NCBI RefSeq assembly: GCF_000787575.1
Contig: NW_012236532.1
Location: 496,001 to 560,000, forward strand
DNA length: 64,000 nt
Direction: 5' to 3'
Source: Acytostelium subglobosum LB1
Lineage: Eukaryota; Evosea; Eumycetozoa; Acytosteliales; Acytosteliaceae
Part shown: piece by piece, positions 23,769 through 34,300 of the stretch
How the letters are laid out: each line of letters begins with the position of its first letter
How positions within the stretch are numbered: position 1 is the stretch's first letter
The notes under the pieces: generated by a model
Told to the model about the DNA's origin: nothing
Seen by the model: the letters and a program-made list of their open reading frames with translations, nothing else
The model's database searches: none
Translations under genes and position numbers: made by a program

Positions 23769-24061
23769 CTATCCTTATTATTACTTCGATGGATTGATTG
23801 AATGAATGAATGAGGAAGAGTGATTGAGTGATTGATTGAGTGATTGAGTGATCGATTAATCGTTTGTAATAAAACATTCTATGAATCTTGAAGAGCCAAG
23901 CACGTGATCAAACCTGGAAGTTCCCTGGAAAACGGCATCAATCAATCAATCAAAGTACTATGTGTTGGATGTTGTTGTGTTTATTGCCATGCCCAATGTC
24001 GATCCAGTGGACATATGCATGCACAGACACGGAGAGACAGACACTCGCTCACTCATACCCT

Positions 24062-25439
24062 TTAGAAGGTCTTGAAGAACTTATTCTTGTACAGCTTGAG
24101 ATGTAGGAATGTACTCCTGTCGCCAAGTGCTGGATTGAAGACGTTGAAGTCGAGCTTCCTCAGACGCTCCAAAAAGTCGTCGGCAATCTCGGCACAGAGC
24201 AACGCCTCGTGCGCTGGCGCCTCCACCTTGATGGTGCGGGCAACGTCCAGATGTGACTTGGCAGCGGATGCCATCTCATAGATCGCCTCCTTGACCTTGG
24301 CCACCTGCTCAGGGTCGCCCTGATACAACAGCTCGGGCACAATACCATGCTTGGTGGTGAGTGTCGCTGGGATGTATAGCTTGCGTGTACGGATGTGGAA
24401 TGGCGTGCCTCTGATCAGTGTGATGATGCCCATTGCGCGGCCAAGATGACTGGCAGCGTGCTCGGCCTGGCTGCTCTTGACGCCCATCGCCTCGAGTGTG
24501 AGCAACAACATCGATGAATGAATCTCCTCTGCATATTGTTCCAGCTCCTCCATATTCTTCATCTGTACCGAGTTCATATCCTTCTCACGTCTGTTCAGCA
24601 GTCTAATGAACCATGTCTTTGACAATCCTCTCTCCTTGATCTGTTGTGCCAGTACTCTTACCAATGGTTGATCAAACACCTTGCCCTGTTATTGAGTGCA
24701 TGAGTGAGTGTAAGTGAGTATGAGCGTGAGCGTCGCGTCAATGATCGATCATCCATCCATACATTGTATATGTTGTTGATGGCATCCTTCCAGAACAACA
24801 ACTTGTACTTGGCTAGACGGGTGTCAGACTTGACCTCAGAGTGCAGGACGACGGTCTCAATGTTGAATGCACGGATGGCAAATGCTGCACGTCTTGCATC
24901 CACGCTAGAGAGCAACATTGAACAGACATAGTTCTCGCGATCACATTTCCTGTTTGAGTTGGGGAGATGCGTTAGTTGGCGTCAATGTGTTGCCCAGAGT
25001 AATCAATTTACTTTAAACGTTGGAACACATAGTTGTAGTCCTCAGGTGTTGTCAAGTCACTGAGTGATATTGATTTGGAAGATGAAGGGATTGCTCCATC
25101 GGCCGTGGCACTCACAGGTGAGGCCTGATGATGTATAGTATCAGCAACAACTGTTGATGCTGCTGCGGCTGCTGCTGTGGGTCTTTGAACATGTGAATGA
25201 CCATGTGAGTGACCATGTCCATTAAGATGTGAATGTCCACATTGTGAATGATCATGATCATCCTCATCATCATGATTGACCACCTGTTGTAACTTCTGTT
25301 CCTTCTGTTGTTGTGGCTTCGATGTTGTTGAGAACTGAAGTTGTCTCAAGGTTTGTGTCGTAGACCTTGCCAACAAGCTTGTTGTACCATTGTACCAACT
25401 CCTTTGCAAACTATATCTAACTATATTATTCATCATCAT
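24062..25439 (-). CDS. NDUFAF6-like complex I assembly factor (squalene/phytoene synthase fold)
   Basis: Three exons encode about 410 residues. The N-terminus (YSLQRSWYNGTTSLLARSTT) is basic and Ser/Thr/Arg-rich, a likely mitochondrial presequence. A histidine-rich segment follows (HSQCGHSHLNGHGHSHGHSH) with Ala and Ser tracts. The conserved region starts with DREN-YVCSMLLSSVDARRAAFAIRAFN and continues with KLLFWKDAINNIYN, LEQYAEEIHSSMLLLTLE, HAASHLGRAMGIITLIRGTPFH and KLYIPATLTTKHGI. These match NDUFAF6, a degenerate trans-isoprenyl-diphosphate-synthase-like protein needed for complex I assembly. The aspartate-rich catalytic motifs of true phytoene synthases are not seen, as is usual for the family. 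It shares a 234-bp divergent promoter region with RPB3. Confidence 0.9.
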
Positions 25440-25673
25440 AACTAGTTTATATATATGTATGTATTGATGTATGATTGATTGAATGAATGAATAATGACAA
25501 TGAGATACTCTTTGGCCTCATTCTTGGTCGTTTTGCGAGACCCCCTCCCTTCATTCGAAGCCCAAAGTGATGACCTCAAGTGCAGATCATCGTCTGTGAA
25601 CATTAATGTAACTGTTCTGAACACACATAAATACAGATACATACAATATATATATATAACGAACAAACAAACA
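25440..25673. promoter_or_regulatory. Bidirectional promoter region NDUFAF6 / RPB3
   Basis: 234 bp between divergent start codons. TATATATATATA-type sequence at about 25647-25658 lies close to the RPB3 start. No other site is recognised. Confidence 0.45.
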
Positions 25674-26653
25674 ATGTCACATACATTATATAGACATCCA
25701 CAATTGGAGATATTGGAGATTAATAACGATAATATGTCGTTTGTTCTATCAAACACTGATATTAGTGTTGCCAATGCACTTAGACGTGTGATGATTGCAG
25801 AGGTGCCAACGATGGCCATCGATCTGGTCGAATTCGAAGCCAACAACTCTGTGCTGGTCGATGAGTTCATTGCTCATCGTCTAGGCCTTATACCACTGAC
25901 CAGTCACAAGGTCGACAGCTTCAAGTATACAAGAGACTGCGATTGTCCAGAGCGTTGCGATCAATGTAGTGTAGAGTTCCGTTTGAATGTTAGATGTAAT
26001 GATAATATACTTGATGTATGTATCACTAGGTCATTCAATCATAATCAGTACTGGAGCTATCCCACTCACTCACTCATTCAATCAATCAATCAAACATACT
26101 AGGTCACAAGCAATCACTTGATATCACAGAATGATAATGTAGTTCCAATCACAACTGATAGTAATGATGGACGTCCGGGTGACGCTATACCTATTGTTAA
26201 GCTACGCGCAGGACAGGAGGTCAGACTGAGAGCGATTGCAAAGAAGGGCGTGGGCAAGGAGCATGCAAAGTGGTCGCCCGCATGTGTGGCCACCTATCAG
26301 TATCAGCCAAGGATCCTGATCAATCAGAACCGCATGGACGAGCTGTCTGAGAAGCAGAAGGAGGACTTTGTCAAGTCGTGCCCAGTGAACGTGTATCAAT
26401 ACATCCCAACCATCACCAGCAGGTCTCTGTCGAGAAGCTGATGAGCTGCATGTTCTGTAACGAGTGCAAGAAGTACTCGGACTCGATTAGCAAGCCCGAT
26501 CTGGTGTCCGTCGAGCAGGTCACCAACCGATTCATCTTCAACGTCGAGACCAATGGCTCGCTCAGGCCCGAGGAGATCGTCATGGCCGCCATTCAAATCG
26601 TCAAGAGGAAGCTTTCCGATATCCAGGTTCAGTTGCAAGAGGGCAACTTGTAG
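25674..26653 (+). CDS. RNA polymerase II subunit RPB3, with an apparent 1-bp frameshift
   Basis: Exon 1 (25674-26015) and exon 2 (from 26103) encode about 297 residues. RPB3 features are [27 protein letters not shown], interrupted here only by the line of text, the zinc site [10 protein letters not shown], and the C-terminal [10 protein letters not shown] and [13 protein letters not shown]. The product is the alpha-like subunit that pairs with RPB11. The frame that carries the first ~220 residues runs into a stop soon after SCPVNVYQY. The conserved C-terminal part continues in another frame from about [13 protein letters not shown]. The break lies at about 26395-26425. A 32-bp GT-AG intron here would delete conserved residues, so a missing base (sequencing error or real mutation) is more likely. 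An essential gene argues for assembly error. Confidence 0.9.
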
Positions 26654-26930
26654 ATACACAATCATACTTGAGAGAGAGAGAGAGAATTGGCAACGCGATT
26701 GAGCAAGACAGAGAGGGACCAACCAACAATAACAACAACAACAACCAGGACGACAAGCTGGTGATGTGCACGCAAAGTATACATGTGGACGCGACCTCCC
26801 CTCCCAAGGCAGCGCAGCATCTTGGGCCTTGGGGAGCCCAGTGAGTTGCGCGCATCAATCAATCAATCAATCAATTGGAATAAACAGGTATGACGAGGAA
26901 TCATGGATGCAAGGATCTAATAGATATAGT
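26654..26930. other. Convergent 3' spacer
   Basis: About 280 bp between the ends of RPB3 and the ABCD-like gene. It contains a (GA)n run near 26671-26685, AACAAC repeats and TCAA repeats near 26855-26876. No gene is seen. Confidence 0.5.
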
Positions 26931-29273
26931 CTATTGTTGTTGTTGTGGATCGATGGCCTGCAGGGTCCATGATCTGTTCTTTGTAAAGGTCAACAGACGT
27001 TGGTGGTAGGGGATGAGTGATGATCGATGTCCTACACTGATGGTTGTTATGCCATTCTCGCGACATATGTCATAGACACGCTTTTCGATCGCGTGCGGGA
27101 TGGAGCTGGTCGACTCGTCCATCAATGCAAAGCGTGGACGGTGGTAGATCAGACGCATGAAGGAGATTAGTTGCTGCTCGCCTGGGGAGAGTGAGCTCAG
27201 CCAGTTGTGTGTCAGGTCGTTCAGGTCGCCGCGACGCAAGATCTCGTCCTCGCGGTCAATCAGGTATCCAATGTCCACCTTGTTGAACAACTCGCGGAGG
27301 GCTGGACGCGAAATACGCTTGGTGGCAGTCGTGTAGGGATAGATGATCTGCTCCTCCAGACTACCATAGATTAGGTATGGCTGCTGTGAGAGGAAGAAGA
27401 TGCTGTCATTGGCTGGCTTGATGATCTGGCCGTAGAAGAATGGCCACAAACCATTGATAATCCTAACTAGCGAGCTCTTGCCACATCCACTTGGTCCCAT
27501 AATTAGTAGGTTGACGCCAGACTCGACCATAAGTGAGATGTCTAGTAGATTGGACGCGCGAGTGATTAGTAAGTGAGTGGCAATCGATCAATCGATCAAT
27601 CGATCCAAACATACTCTTAAATAGTGAATCACCCTTTGGAGTGAAGTAGGACACGCTGTTGAGCTGTATCTGTGATGCAGAGTCGTCGATCTTCATCTCA
27701 CCGCATGCATTATCACGTCCACCATCATCGTTGATGGCAACAGAGATTGTGTTCTCTTGAGCGTTGTCCTGTGGCACTGGCACCTCGTACTTCTTTGCCT
27801 GGATCTGATCACAAACCTCGAGCATTGTAGAGATACGCTGGATATAACTTGACAAGTCTGAAATGCTTGTGGACACGTTGATATACTGGCTGAATCCACT
27901 TGCCAACATGATGCAGTTATAGGAGTACTGCGAGGGTGGATGATGGATGGACATGTCAATCACTCATTCAATCAATCAATCATTTAAAAAGACTTACAAT
28001 TGGTACATCAGAGATGGGAATGAACTTCTCGGTGCCCATGTATAAGGGGATGGCAATGACAATGTAGTTGACCAATGGACTAAGGTAAGTGAAGAGGTCG
28101 GATGATGCTGGAATGAGGAGGAGGTTAGTGATTGGTAGTGCGCTGGCGATATCATACAGCAGTCACGATATACATACTGGTTAGGCCGTATTGGCAAAGG
28201 ATAACCTTCTTCTTGTTGTTAAGTAGTACATCGAATTGACGGCGTGCCTGCTCTTCCTCAACAATCGACTCGGAGACGAGTGGATCACGAGCAAGGTTCT
28301 GGAGGGCGATGGACTCTGCAAAGGAGCGAACTCTTAGATGGAGATAACGGAAGTCACCCTCAAGCTTATCTTGTAGGAAGGATAAAGAGACCAGCGGTGA
28401 CATGATGAACTTGTTGGCAACGTAGCCGAGGAAGAAGAAGACGTAGACGACGGCTGGTGCGTACCAGCCCATGTCGCGCCAGGTCAGGTAGGTGTAGTAG
28501 GCGATCACCAAGGGGCCAGTGATCATCTGTGACACAACGTTGGCCAGCAGGGTCGTGAACTGATCAATGTCCGAGGTAATCCTCTGATCAGGGTTATCGA
28601 CTGTTGTGTCAAAGGCCATGATGCGGTAGAAGAGGTTGTTGTCAAAGTACTTGCGTTGCAGTGCCAGACACAGGGTCTTGCGCCACAGCCAAGACATGGC
28701 ATTGACAACAAACTTGATGGTGGCGTCGAGGATAGCGCCTGCCGACAGGATGAGGAATCCAAAGATCATGGTGCGAGTGAAGGCATGAGTGTTGCCACTT
28801 GACAGGTCTGAGTAGACACCAGACAACAACGTGCCGGTGAAGTGCGATACGTAGGTCTGTGCGATAGCCAAGCCCAGCAGAACGGCCACCATTCCCGAGG
28901 GGATGAGAGGGGAGGAGTATAGGATCTTGACCACATGGCATAACCTCTTGAACAGCTTCCAATCATATCTATTCTCCGAAGCCAACTTCTTTGTGATCTC
29001 TGATTGTTCGAATGAAGTTGCACCTGGAGCACCACCTGTAGAAGTTTGATTCTCCATGTTGACATCATCCTCATCATCATGAGCATTGAGTACATGATAC
29101 TTTATGTTGTCCATGTTATTGTTGTTATTGTTATTGTTATTGTTATTCATACTTCTGTTGATTGAGGAGTATGAGTATGCGACTGTTTGAAGACGACGAT
29201 TTGTTAGTCGCTGAGGCTTTGAAGGAGTAATGTGACGATGAGATTGATTGATTGATTCACATAACGAGTTCAC
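26931..29273 (-). CDS. ABC transporter subfamily D half transporter (ABCD4-like)
   Basis: Four exons (28178-29273, 27998-28107, 27615-27927, 26931-27541) encode about 710 residues. The N-terminus is low complexity with an Asn tract; an internal Met after the tract is an alternative start. The membrane domain has the usual ABCD helices ([40 protein letters not shown]) and the family motif [13 protein letters not shown]. The nucleotide-binding domain has Walker [11 protein letters not shown]-loop [19 protein letters not shown], signature LSPGEQQ, Walker B with DES (FALMDESTS) and H-loop SVGHR. LSPGE in place of LSGGE is what I recall for ABCD4, the lysosomal cobalamin-linked member. Other ABCD proteins import acyl-CoAs into peroxisomes, so the substrate is uncertain. 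Confidence 0.88.
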
Positions 29274-29486
29274 TCTTTAGTTATGTTCTATTTCTATAAC
29301 ATTATAACAAGTTTATTGGGAACTGACTCTGTTCTGGGCCAACTTTAGTTTAACATTCACGACGATGAGATTGAATTGATATTCTTCGGCTTTCATTTCC
29401 ATTTTGGGACAACACCTGATGAAATTCAATCAGAATGCTGTCCAAGATTTGATGTTATGGCATTGAAGTCTAAACCGACTCATCCA

Positions 29487-29870
29487 TTACTTTGTAAATT
29501 TGGTGTAGCAGGACTTGATGTAGGTGAAGTTGTACAAGAAAGGTTTGTTGCTCCATTCAACTTTGAAGGATGCTCCGAGTGATCGCTCGCCACCTTCGGA
29601 ATCTTTGACAGTGGTGGGTCCATATCGGAAGGTATTCATAAAGTCATCTGGAACGCGATCAGAGGTTACAGGAGGGAAGATTGAATAGACAACCGTGCTG
29701 TCATAGTCTGATAGACAGCCCCTTCCGTAAATAGCGCCTTTTACCAATCCTTTATCCGGTACATTACTCTCAAAGTCAATGTTATAATAAGTATTACATG
29801 GCCAAGCATTCAAACAAGTGACTACACTAAGTAGTACAACTGTTAACAATATTAAATACTTTGGTGACAT
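29487..29870 (-). CDS. Small secreted protein of unknown family
   Basis: A 127-codon frame. Residues 4-22 (KYLILLTVVLLSVVTCLNA) are a clear signal peptide with cleavage expected near LNA-WP. The mature ~105 residues have three cysteines (WPCN, GRGCLSD, KSCYTK), one N-glycosylation sequon (YNFTY) and beta-rich composition. No membrane anchor, GPI signal or ER-retention motif is seen. I do not recognise the family. A short AT-rich spacer separates it from the ABCD gene start, and the two are transcribed in the same direction. Confidence 0.72.
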   Translation of the reverse strand: MSPKYLILLTVVLLSVVTCLNAWPCNTYYNIDFESNVPDKGLVKGAIYGRGCLSDYDSTVVYSIFPPVTSDRVPDDFMNTFRYGPTTVKDSEGGERSLGASFKVEWSNKPFLYNFTYIKSCYTKFTK

Positions 29871-30484
29871 TATTATCTATCTGTCTCTATTATAACTATG
29901 ATGATTATTAATTGATTGATTGATTGATTGAGTAAATTAATGAATGAATGACATCAAGTATTATATAGAGTTAGTTGATTGAGAGTGCAACCGGAAAAGG
30001 AGGTTAGAGGTCCTGATCAGGATGGTGTTGTCATTGACAACATACAAGGGTGATTGGTGGGAGGGAATCAATGGTTCAATATGGATTAAGTAAGTATACG
30101 AGGTGTCACAATGACTTAGTAGTAGTAGCAAGTGTGTGACAACATGAGTGTGTTGTTGACACGAATGACTCTACGCCAATCGACATATTGTTTATAACCC
30201 ACGTGTATCTATATCACCACTCTACCTAACCAATCAGTTAGACTCGATAAGGCAATGATGTCACCTCCTAATATTTATCTGTATATAAATACACAACAAT
30301 AGTAATTATCTGAATGAATGTACAAAGCTACCAATCATGTCGAGAAACTTGACTTCCAATTGTTATTGTCCAAGATTGTTGTTTGGACTTTGGTGAACTT
30401 GCAAGTGTGAATGAATGATGTGATTGGATGTTTGATTGATTAATTGATTGATTAGTGATAAACATACAAATATATACTTATACA
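29871..30484. promoter_or_regulatory. Divergent intergenic region, secreted protein / translin
   Basis: About 610 bp with TGAT repeats near 29916-29930 and AT-rich stretches near the translin start. No gene or defined site is recognised. Confidence 0.45.
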
Positions 30485-31373
30485 ATGGAGTCAATGGTTA
30501 CTGATAAGACAGACTTGCAAGGATTGTTCACTGGCTTTATGACACAGTTGGAGGATGAGCATCAACTTAGACAAAGTATAAAGAACCATACTACTGTCAT
30601 CGATATGGTAGATCGCAAGATGAGTCTACACCTACAGGCTGCACATACACAACGTAACTATCAATCACACTGCAATCCATTGTCATAGTTAGGCATGCCA
30701 ACTAAACAACAACAACAACGACAACATTACAGATATCAAACAGTCGGCTCAACTACATGCCCAGTTGGTGGAGCTGGCAGGTGGAATGAAGGCACCATTT
30801 GAGGAGTTAAAGAAGCTGATCAGTCCATTCAACTATTACAAGTACAGAGAGCATTGGCGTAGACATCTGTCGCAGGTTGTCTTTTCTTTGGCATTCTCCT
30901 ACTGGTTAGAGTCTGGCAAGTTGTTATCCATCGAAGTCATTCAATCACACATTGGTCTACAGCGTAAACAAGGCGAGAACACCATCACCATTGAGCTTGA
31001 GGATTATCTACTTGGCCTATGTGACATGACTAATGAGATGGTAAGACGTTGGAGTTTGATGGATAGACCGCGTCCAACATTGTACAGTACGTCCCTAACA
31101 CGCCGCCAATCAATCAATTGACAGTCAAGATACTGCGTTAACTGTGTGATCAGACAGGACTATGAGACACCAATGGTTATATCAAAGTTTGTCAATGATC
31201 TGTATGCTGGATTCCGTGTACTCAATCTAAAGAATGACATACTCCGAAAGAGGTTCGACTCGATGAAGTACGATGTTAAGAAGCTTGAGGAGGTTGTCTA
31301 TGACCTATCAGTTCGCAAGCTTGTAAGTCCAGTTGCCGCCACCAGTACTGGCACAACTGTGGCCAATCAGTAA
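30485..31373 (+). CDS. Translin
   Basis: Three exons (30485-30653, 30733-31040, 31125-31373) encode about 241 residues. Translin is an octameric single-stranded RNA/DNA-binding protein that, with TRAX, forms the C3PO ribonuclease. Conserved features are FNYYKYREHWRRHLSQVVFS, ELEDYLLGLCDMTNEM, the junction-spanning SRYCVNCVIRQDYETP (aligned with translin SRLSVNSVTAGDYSRP) and FRVLNLKNDILRKRFDSMKYD followed by VKKLEEVVYDLSVRK. The second splice is supported because it restores this motif. No TRAX homologue is seen in the window. The start is the first Met in the frame consistent with the family; the upstream in-frame Met at 30455 adds only 10 AT-rich codons. Confidence 0.93.
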
Positions 31374-31552
31374 AAGAGAAAGGACCTCATGGTGTTGCAG
31401 CCAGGACTGTCAACATTGATCAAACTCAACAAAGACATTGGTTATCATCAGGAAGGAAGGAATGACAAAGTATATGTTATATATTTGATTCAATAATTGC
31501 TTCGTTTATTGAACGACTGCGCCTGTCGTGAGAGGATCAAAAGCAACAGAGT

Positions 31553-32351
31553 TTACTTGGCGAAGGAGGTGAGGATATCGGAGTCTCCCTCGTGGGTAAT
31601 GCTCATGACTGAGACTCTGAACTTCTTACCGCAACCGGTTCCGAGGTCGATGTTGTTACCGTTGTAGAGATGGACGTTGGTCTTGCTCAACATGGCGTAG
31701 TACTCAATCTCAGAACGACGGAGGGGTGGGCAGTTGTTGGAGATGAGGATCAGCTTGGACTTGCCGGATCTCAAGGTCTTGAGGGTGGACTTGTAGCCGA
31801 GCTGGGACTTGCCAGACTTCATGACCAAGGCCAACTTGGAGGAGATGTTCTCCTGGGACTTCTTCTGTATAATTGTTGCAGTTAAAGTGCAAGATAAGGT
31901 AGAAGCAGATGTTAGATATCAATGTTATGTATATGTTGGTTTGGTATGTTGTGCTGGCCTATCTCTCGATCAATCAATCGCCAAAGTCGTCAATGTGTAA
32001 GTCGTACATGTGATACCTCTGAATAGCTTGCATCAGATGCTCTTGTGTCAAAGTGTGCGAGACACTTGTGACACAGCGTTTATCTCTCCGACTTAGTAAA
32101 GCTGGACCTACAACATACACAATGAGATAGATCACTACAAGTTGACTAACACATATTGTGGAATGTCGAACGTTGTGTTGTGATTCAATCATCACTGTTT
32201 AAGTAGGTCGCTTTAAAACTAATCATCTTAAAGACAACTAGAGACTAATCTGATTGATTCGTTTCATGAACGTCTTAACAAGCTATTCCTAAGTGGGATG
32301 TATGTATGGTTATGGGTATAGTCAACTAACCTGCTTCTTTGTGGACACCAT
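31553..32351 (-). CDS. Ribosomal protein eL30
   Basis: Exon 1 (32331-32351) encodes only MVSTKKQ; exon 2 (31553-31864) encodes the rest, 110 residues in all. Hallmarks are [40 protein letters not shown] and the C-terminal GDSDILTSF. It is a 60S subunit protein. The donor GTTAGT and acceptor ATACAG bound a 466-bp intron, far longer than the usual 60-90 bp in this window. A separate open frame lies inside it. A tiny first exon followed by a long intron is common in ribosomal-protein genes and may hold regulatory sequence or a guide RNA. Confidence 0.92.
31974..32195 (-). CDS. Small ORF nested in the eL30 intron, putative membrane peptide
   Basis: A 73-codon frame lies wholly inside the eL30 intron on the same strand. 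It has a hydrophobic stretch ([19 protein letters not shown]) followed by a basic flank (SRRDKR) and a polar tail ending [15 protein letters not shown]. The layout resembles a single-pass membrane peptide with the basic side cytosolic. Codon use is less AT-rich than the flanking intron. It could be a nested gene, an alternatively spliced product or a chance frame. I do not recognise a family. Confidence 0.35.
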   Translation of the reverse strand: MMIESQHNVRHSTICVSQLVVIYLIVYVVGPALLSRRDKRCVTSVSHTLTQEHLMQAIQRYHMYDLHIDDFGD

Positions 32352-33623
32352 CTTTGAAACTCGTATAATATGTTTCTACGGCGCAAAACAATTATCTCTG
32401 TGAATGAACGAATGGCTCAGCGATGCGTGCTCTCATGTCAAGGCACAGACCCGCGAGCTAGACAGGATTGATGTGTGAAACATGTGAGTGAAAATAAAAT
32501 AATTCAAAAAAATCAAAAAGAAAACAATTAAACACGAACGATACTTTATCAAAATTATGAAATGCCCGGGCTTTAATTTCCAATTTTATTGATAGATTGG
32601 TCAATGATCGTTTGGAGTGGTATTACTATATTCGGATTATTAGGTGTAGATATTGTATTTATTGCGTCTACTTTGAAGTTATTCTTTGATTGAATGGTTG
32701 AATGATTGACTACACAAGTTTGTAAATGATTTGTAATTGTTTGGTTTCAGTTTTTTACTTTGTTTGGTGTTTCGAAGCTGGGTTGCGCACGAACGACAGC
32801 TATGTCAAATCAGTTTCAGTGTGTTGTTGTTCATTACCCAACTCACTTAATGTGTATGTATCTCTACCAAACTCCACTCTCTCTATCCTCTCTCTTTGAT
32901 TGGAATGATGAAAAACACAGACCTGATCAGACACAATATTGGTGATAAAAACGTGGTTATTTTCTGAACAATCAATCAACTCTATATCTATCTCTTTCTC
33001 TATCTCTATCCCTTGCATTACCTATTTATTCAACTCATTCTAACAAACATCCATCCTTCCAATTGTATAGTATAGATCACACATTGTGCATGCCAACGAC
33101 TATGACCACTCCAATTTGTAATAATAATAAAATAAAGATAACAATGTCTATTCCAAAACAATCAACATTCTCCTTCCACTTTGTTCGTTGACTTGTCACT
33201 CGCTCGTTGATGTGTTTGATCAATAAGTTGAAAGATCTTCATTGATCGCAGATAGAGACGAGCTTGGAATGAACTACCAAGGCTCCACCAGGCAAAAGAC
33301 CGTTCCAGAACGGTCACAGTTTTGTCAAAATGTCAAGTTATGGATTTGATGGACTGATCAATCAAACAACTTTGTTTGTTCCAATTCCATTCGTCTGTTG
33401 GAAGGTAACATATGACCTTCCCCGAAGATCTGACTAACATCGATGATCAACCAGCCCTTAATCTAGAATGGAAGGGGCACCAAGTATTTATATCCTTGAC
33501 AGTATCATTCATCAAGTCATCAAACAATCAAACAATCAATCAAACAATCAATTAATCAAACAATCAATCAATCAAAGTATATACTAGGATTTCCTTCCAA
33601 AAACTAATCAATCAATCAATATA
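32352..33623. promoter_or_regulatory. Divergent intergenic region, eL30 / GST, with HSE-like palindrome
   Basis: About 1.27 kb without a supported gene. Near 33300-33315 is the palindrome CCGTTCCAGAACGG, containing the inverted TTCnnGAA unit of heat-shock-type elements. Other TTCC/GGAA copies lie at about 33265-33270 and 33380-33425. These sit about 300 bp upstream of the GST start and could be stress-responsive sites (inference). TCAA-type repeats fill 33520-33575, just upstream of the gene. Confidence 0.4.
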
Positions 33624-34300
33624 ATGTCTACTCCAACTCTTTACTATGTAAGTGGAGCAACATCATTGAGTTGCTGCTGGACACCATGTCTAACTCACAC
33701 CTCTAACACATCACAATACAATAGTTTGATGCCCGTGCCCGTGCTGAGACCTCTAGACTGTTGTTCGTCTATTCTGGTGCCAAGTTCAATGACAACAGAT
33801 CAGGATTCCCTTTGGCTGAGGATGTACGTGCAAAGACACCATTCGGTCAAGTTCCATTCTTGGAGGATGGCGAGACACAGTTGGCTCAATCAATTGCCAT
33901 TGAGAGCTATCTGGCCGAGAAGTTCCAACTAGCTGGTAGCTCACCAACTGAGCGTGCTGAGGTCCTACAGTTTGCCTTGGTACCAGGTGACTTCTATGCT
34001 CCATACTTTGCCGCCAAGGATGATGCCGCCAACCTCAAGTTCAAGGAGGAGACTGCACCAAAGTTCTTTAGCAAGTTGGAGGCCGTTCTGATCAAGAAGG
34101 GTGGCGAGCACTTTGTTGGCAACAAGTTGACCTGGGCTGATATTAGCATCTTTAACTTGATCGACTTCTTCCACCAACAGCACAGCAACCTAGTGGCAGC
34201 CGTCCTTCCATTCCCAACATTGTTAGCCTTCCACAAGAGAGTGGCGGCCATCCCTCAGTTTGCCGAGTACCTTAAGAACAGACCAATTACCAGACTCTAA
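33624..34300 (+). CDS. Glutathione S-transferase, sigma-like
   Basis: Exon 1 (33624-33647) encodes MSTPTLYY; after a 77-bp intron, exon 2 (33725-34300) encodes the rest, about 199 residues. The N-terminal thioredoxin-like domain has the catalytic Tyr in LYYFDARARAETSR and the glutathione-binding segments FGQVPFLEDGETQLAQSIAI and ESYLAEKF. The C-terminal all-alpha domain ends with the conserved GNKLTWADISIFNLIDFF and PQFAEYLKNRP. The Tyr-type active site and the length fit sigma/alpha/mu-like cytosolic GSTs. It likely detoxifies electrophiles or acts in prostaglandin-type isomerisation; the substrate is unknown. An upstream HSE-like palindrome suggests stress induction. Confidence 0.92.

Larger units (their letters stand above)
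19760..24000. repeat. Tandem duplication of FNIP gene plus flanks
   Basis: Two units of roughly 2.1 kb lie head to tail. The 3' flank motif (around TTGTTGTGTTTATTTCCATG) occurs at about 19784-19804 and 21853-21882, and again at about 23971-23991 with no FNIP gene to its right. The 5' flank motif (CACGTGATCA...CCTGGAAGTTCC) occurs at about 21771-21792 and 23901-23922. Three copies of a boundary sequence enclosing two gene copies is the expected footprint of tandem duplication by unequal exchange. Confidence 0.8.

Noticed and set aside
26396-26427. 32-bp GT-AG intron in RPB3
   Set aside because: It would be far shorter than all other introns here and would delete the conserved VYQY region, so a base error is the better explanation.
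30455-30484. Upstream start adding 10 residues to translin
   Set aside because: The codons are AT-rich leader sequence and the family start is closer to MESMV.
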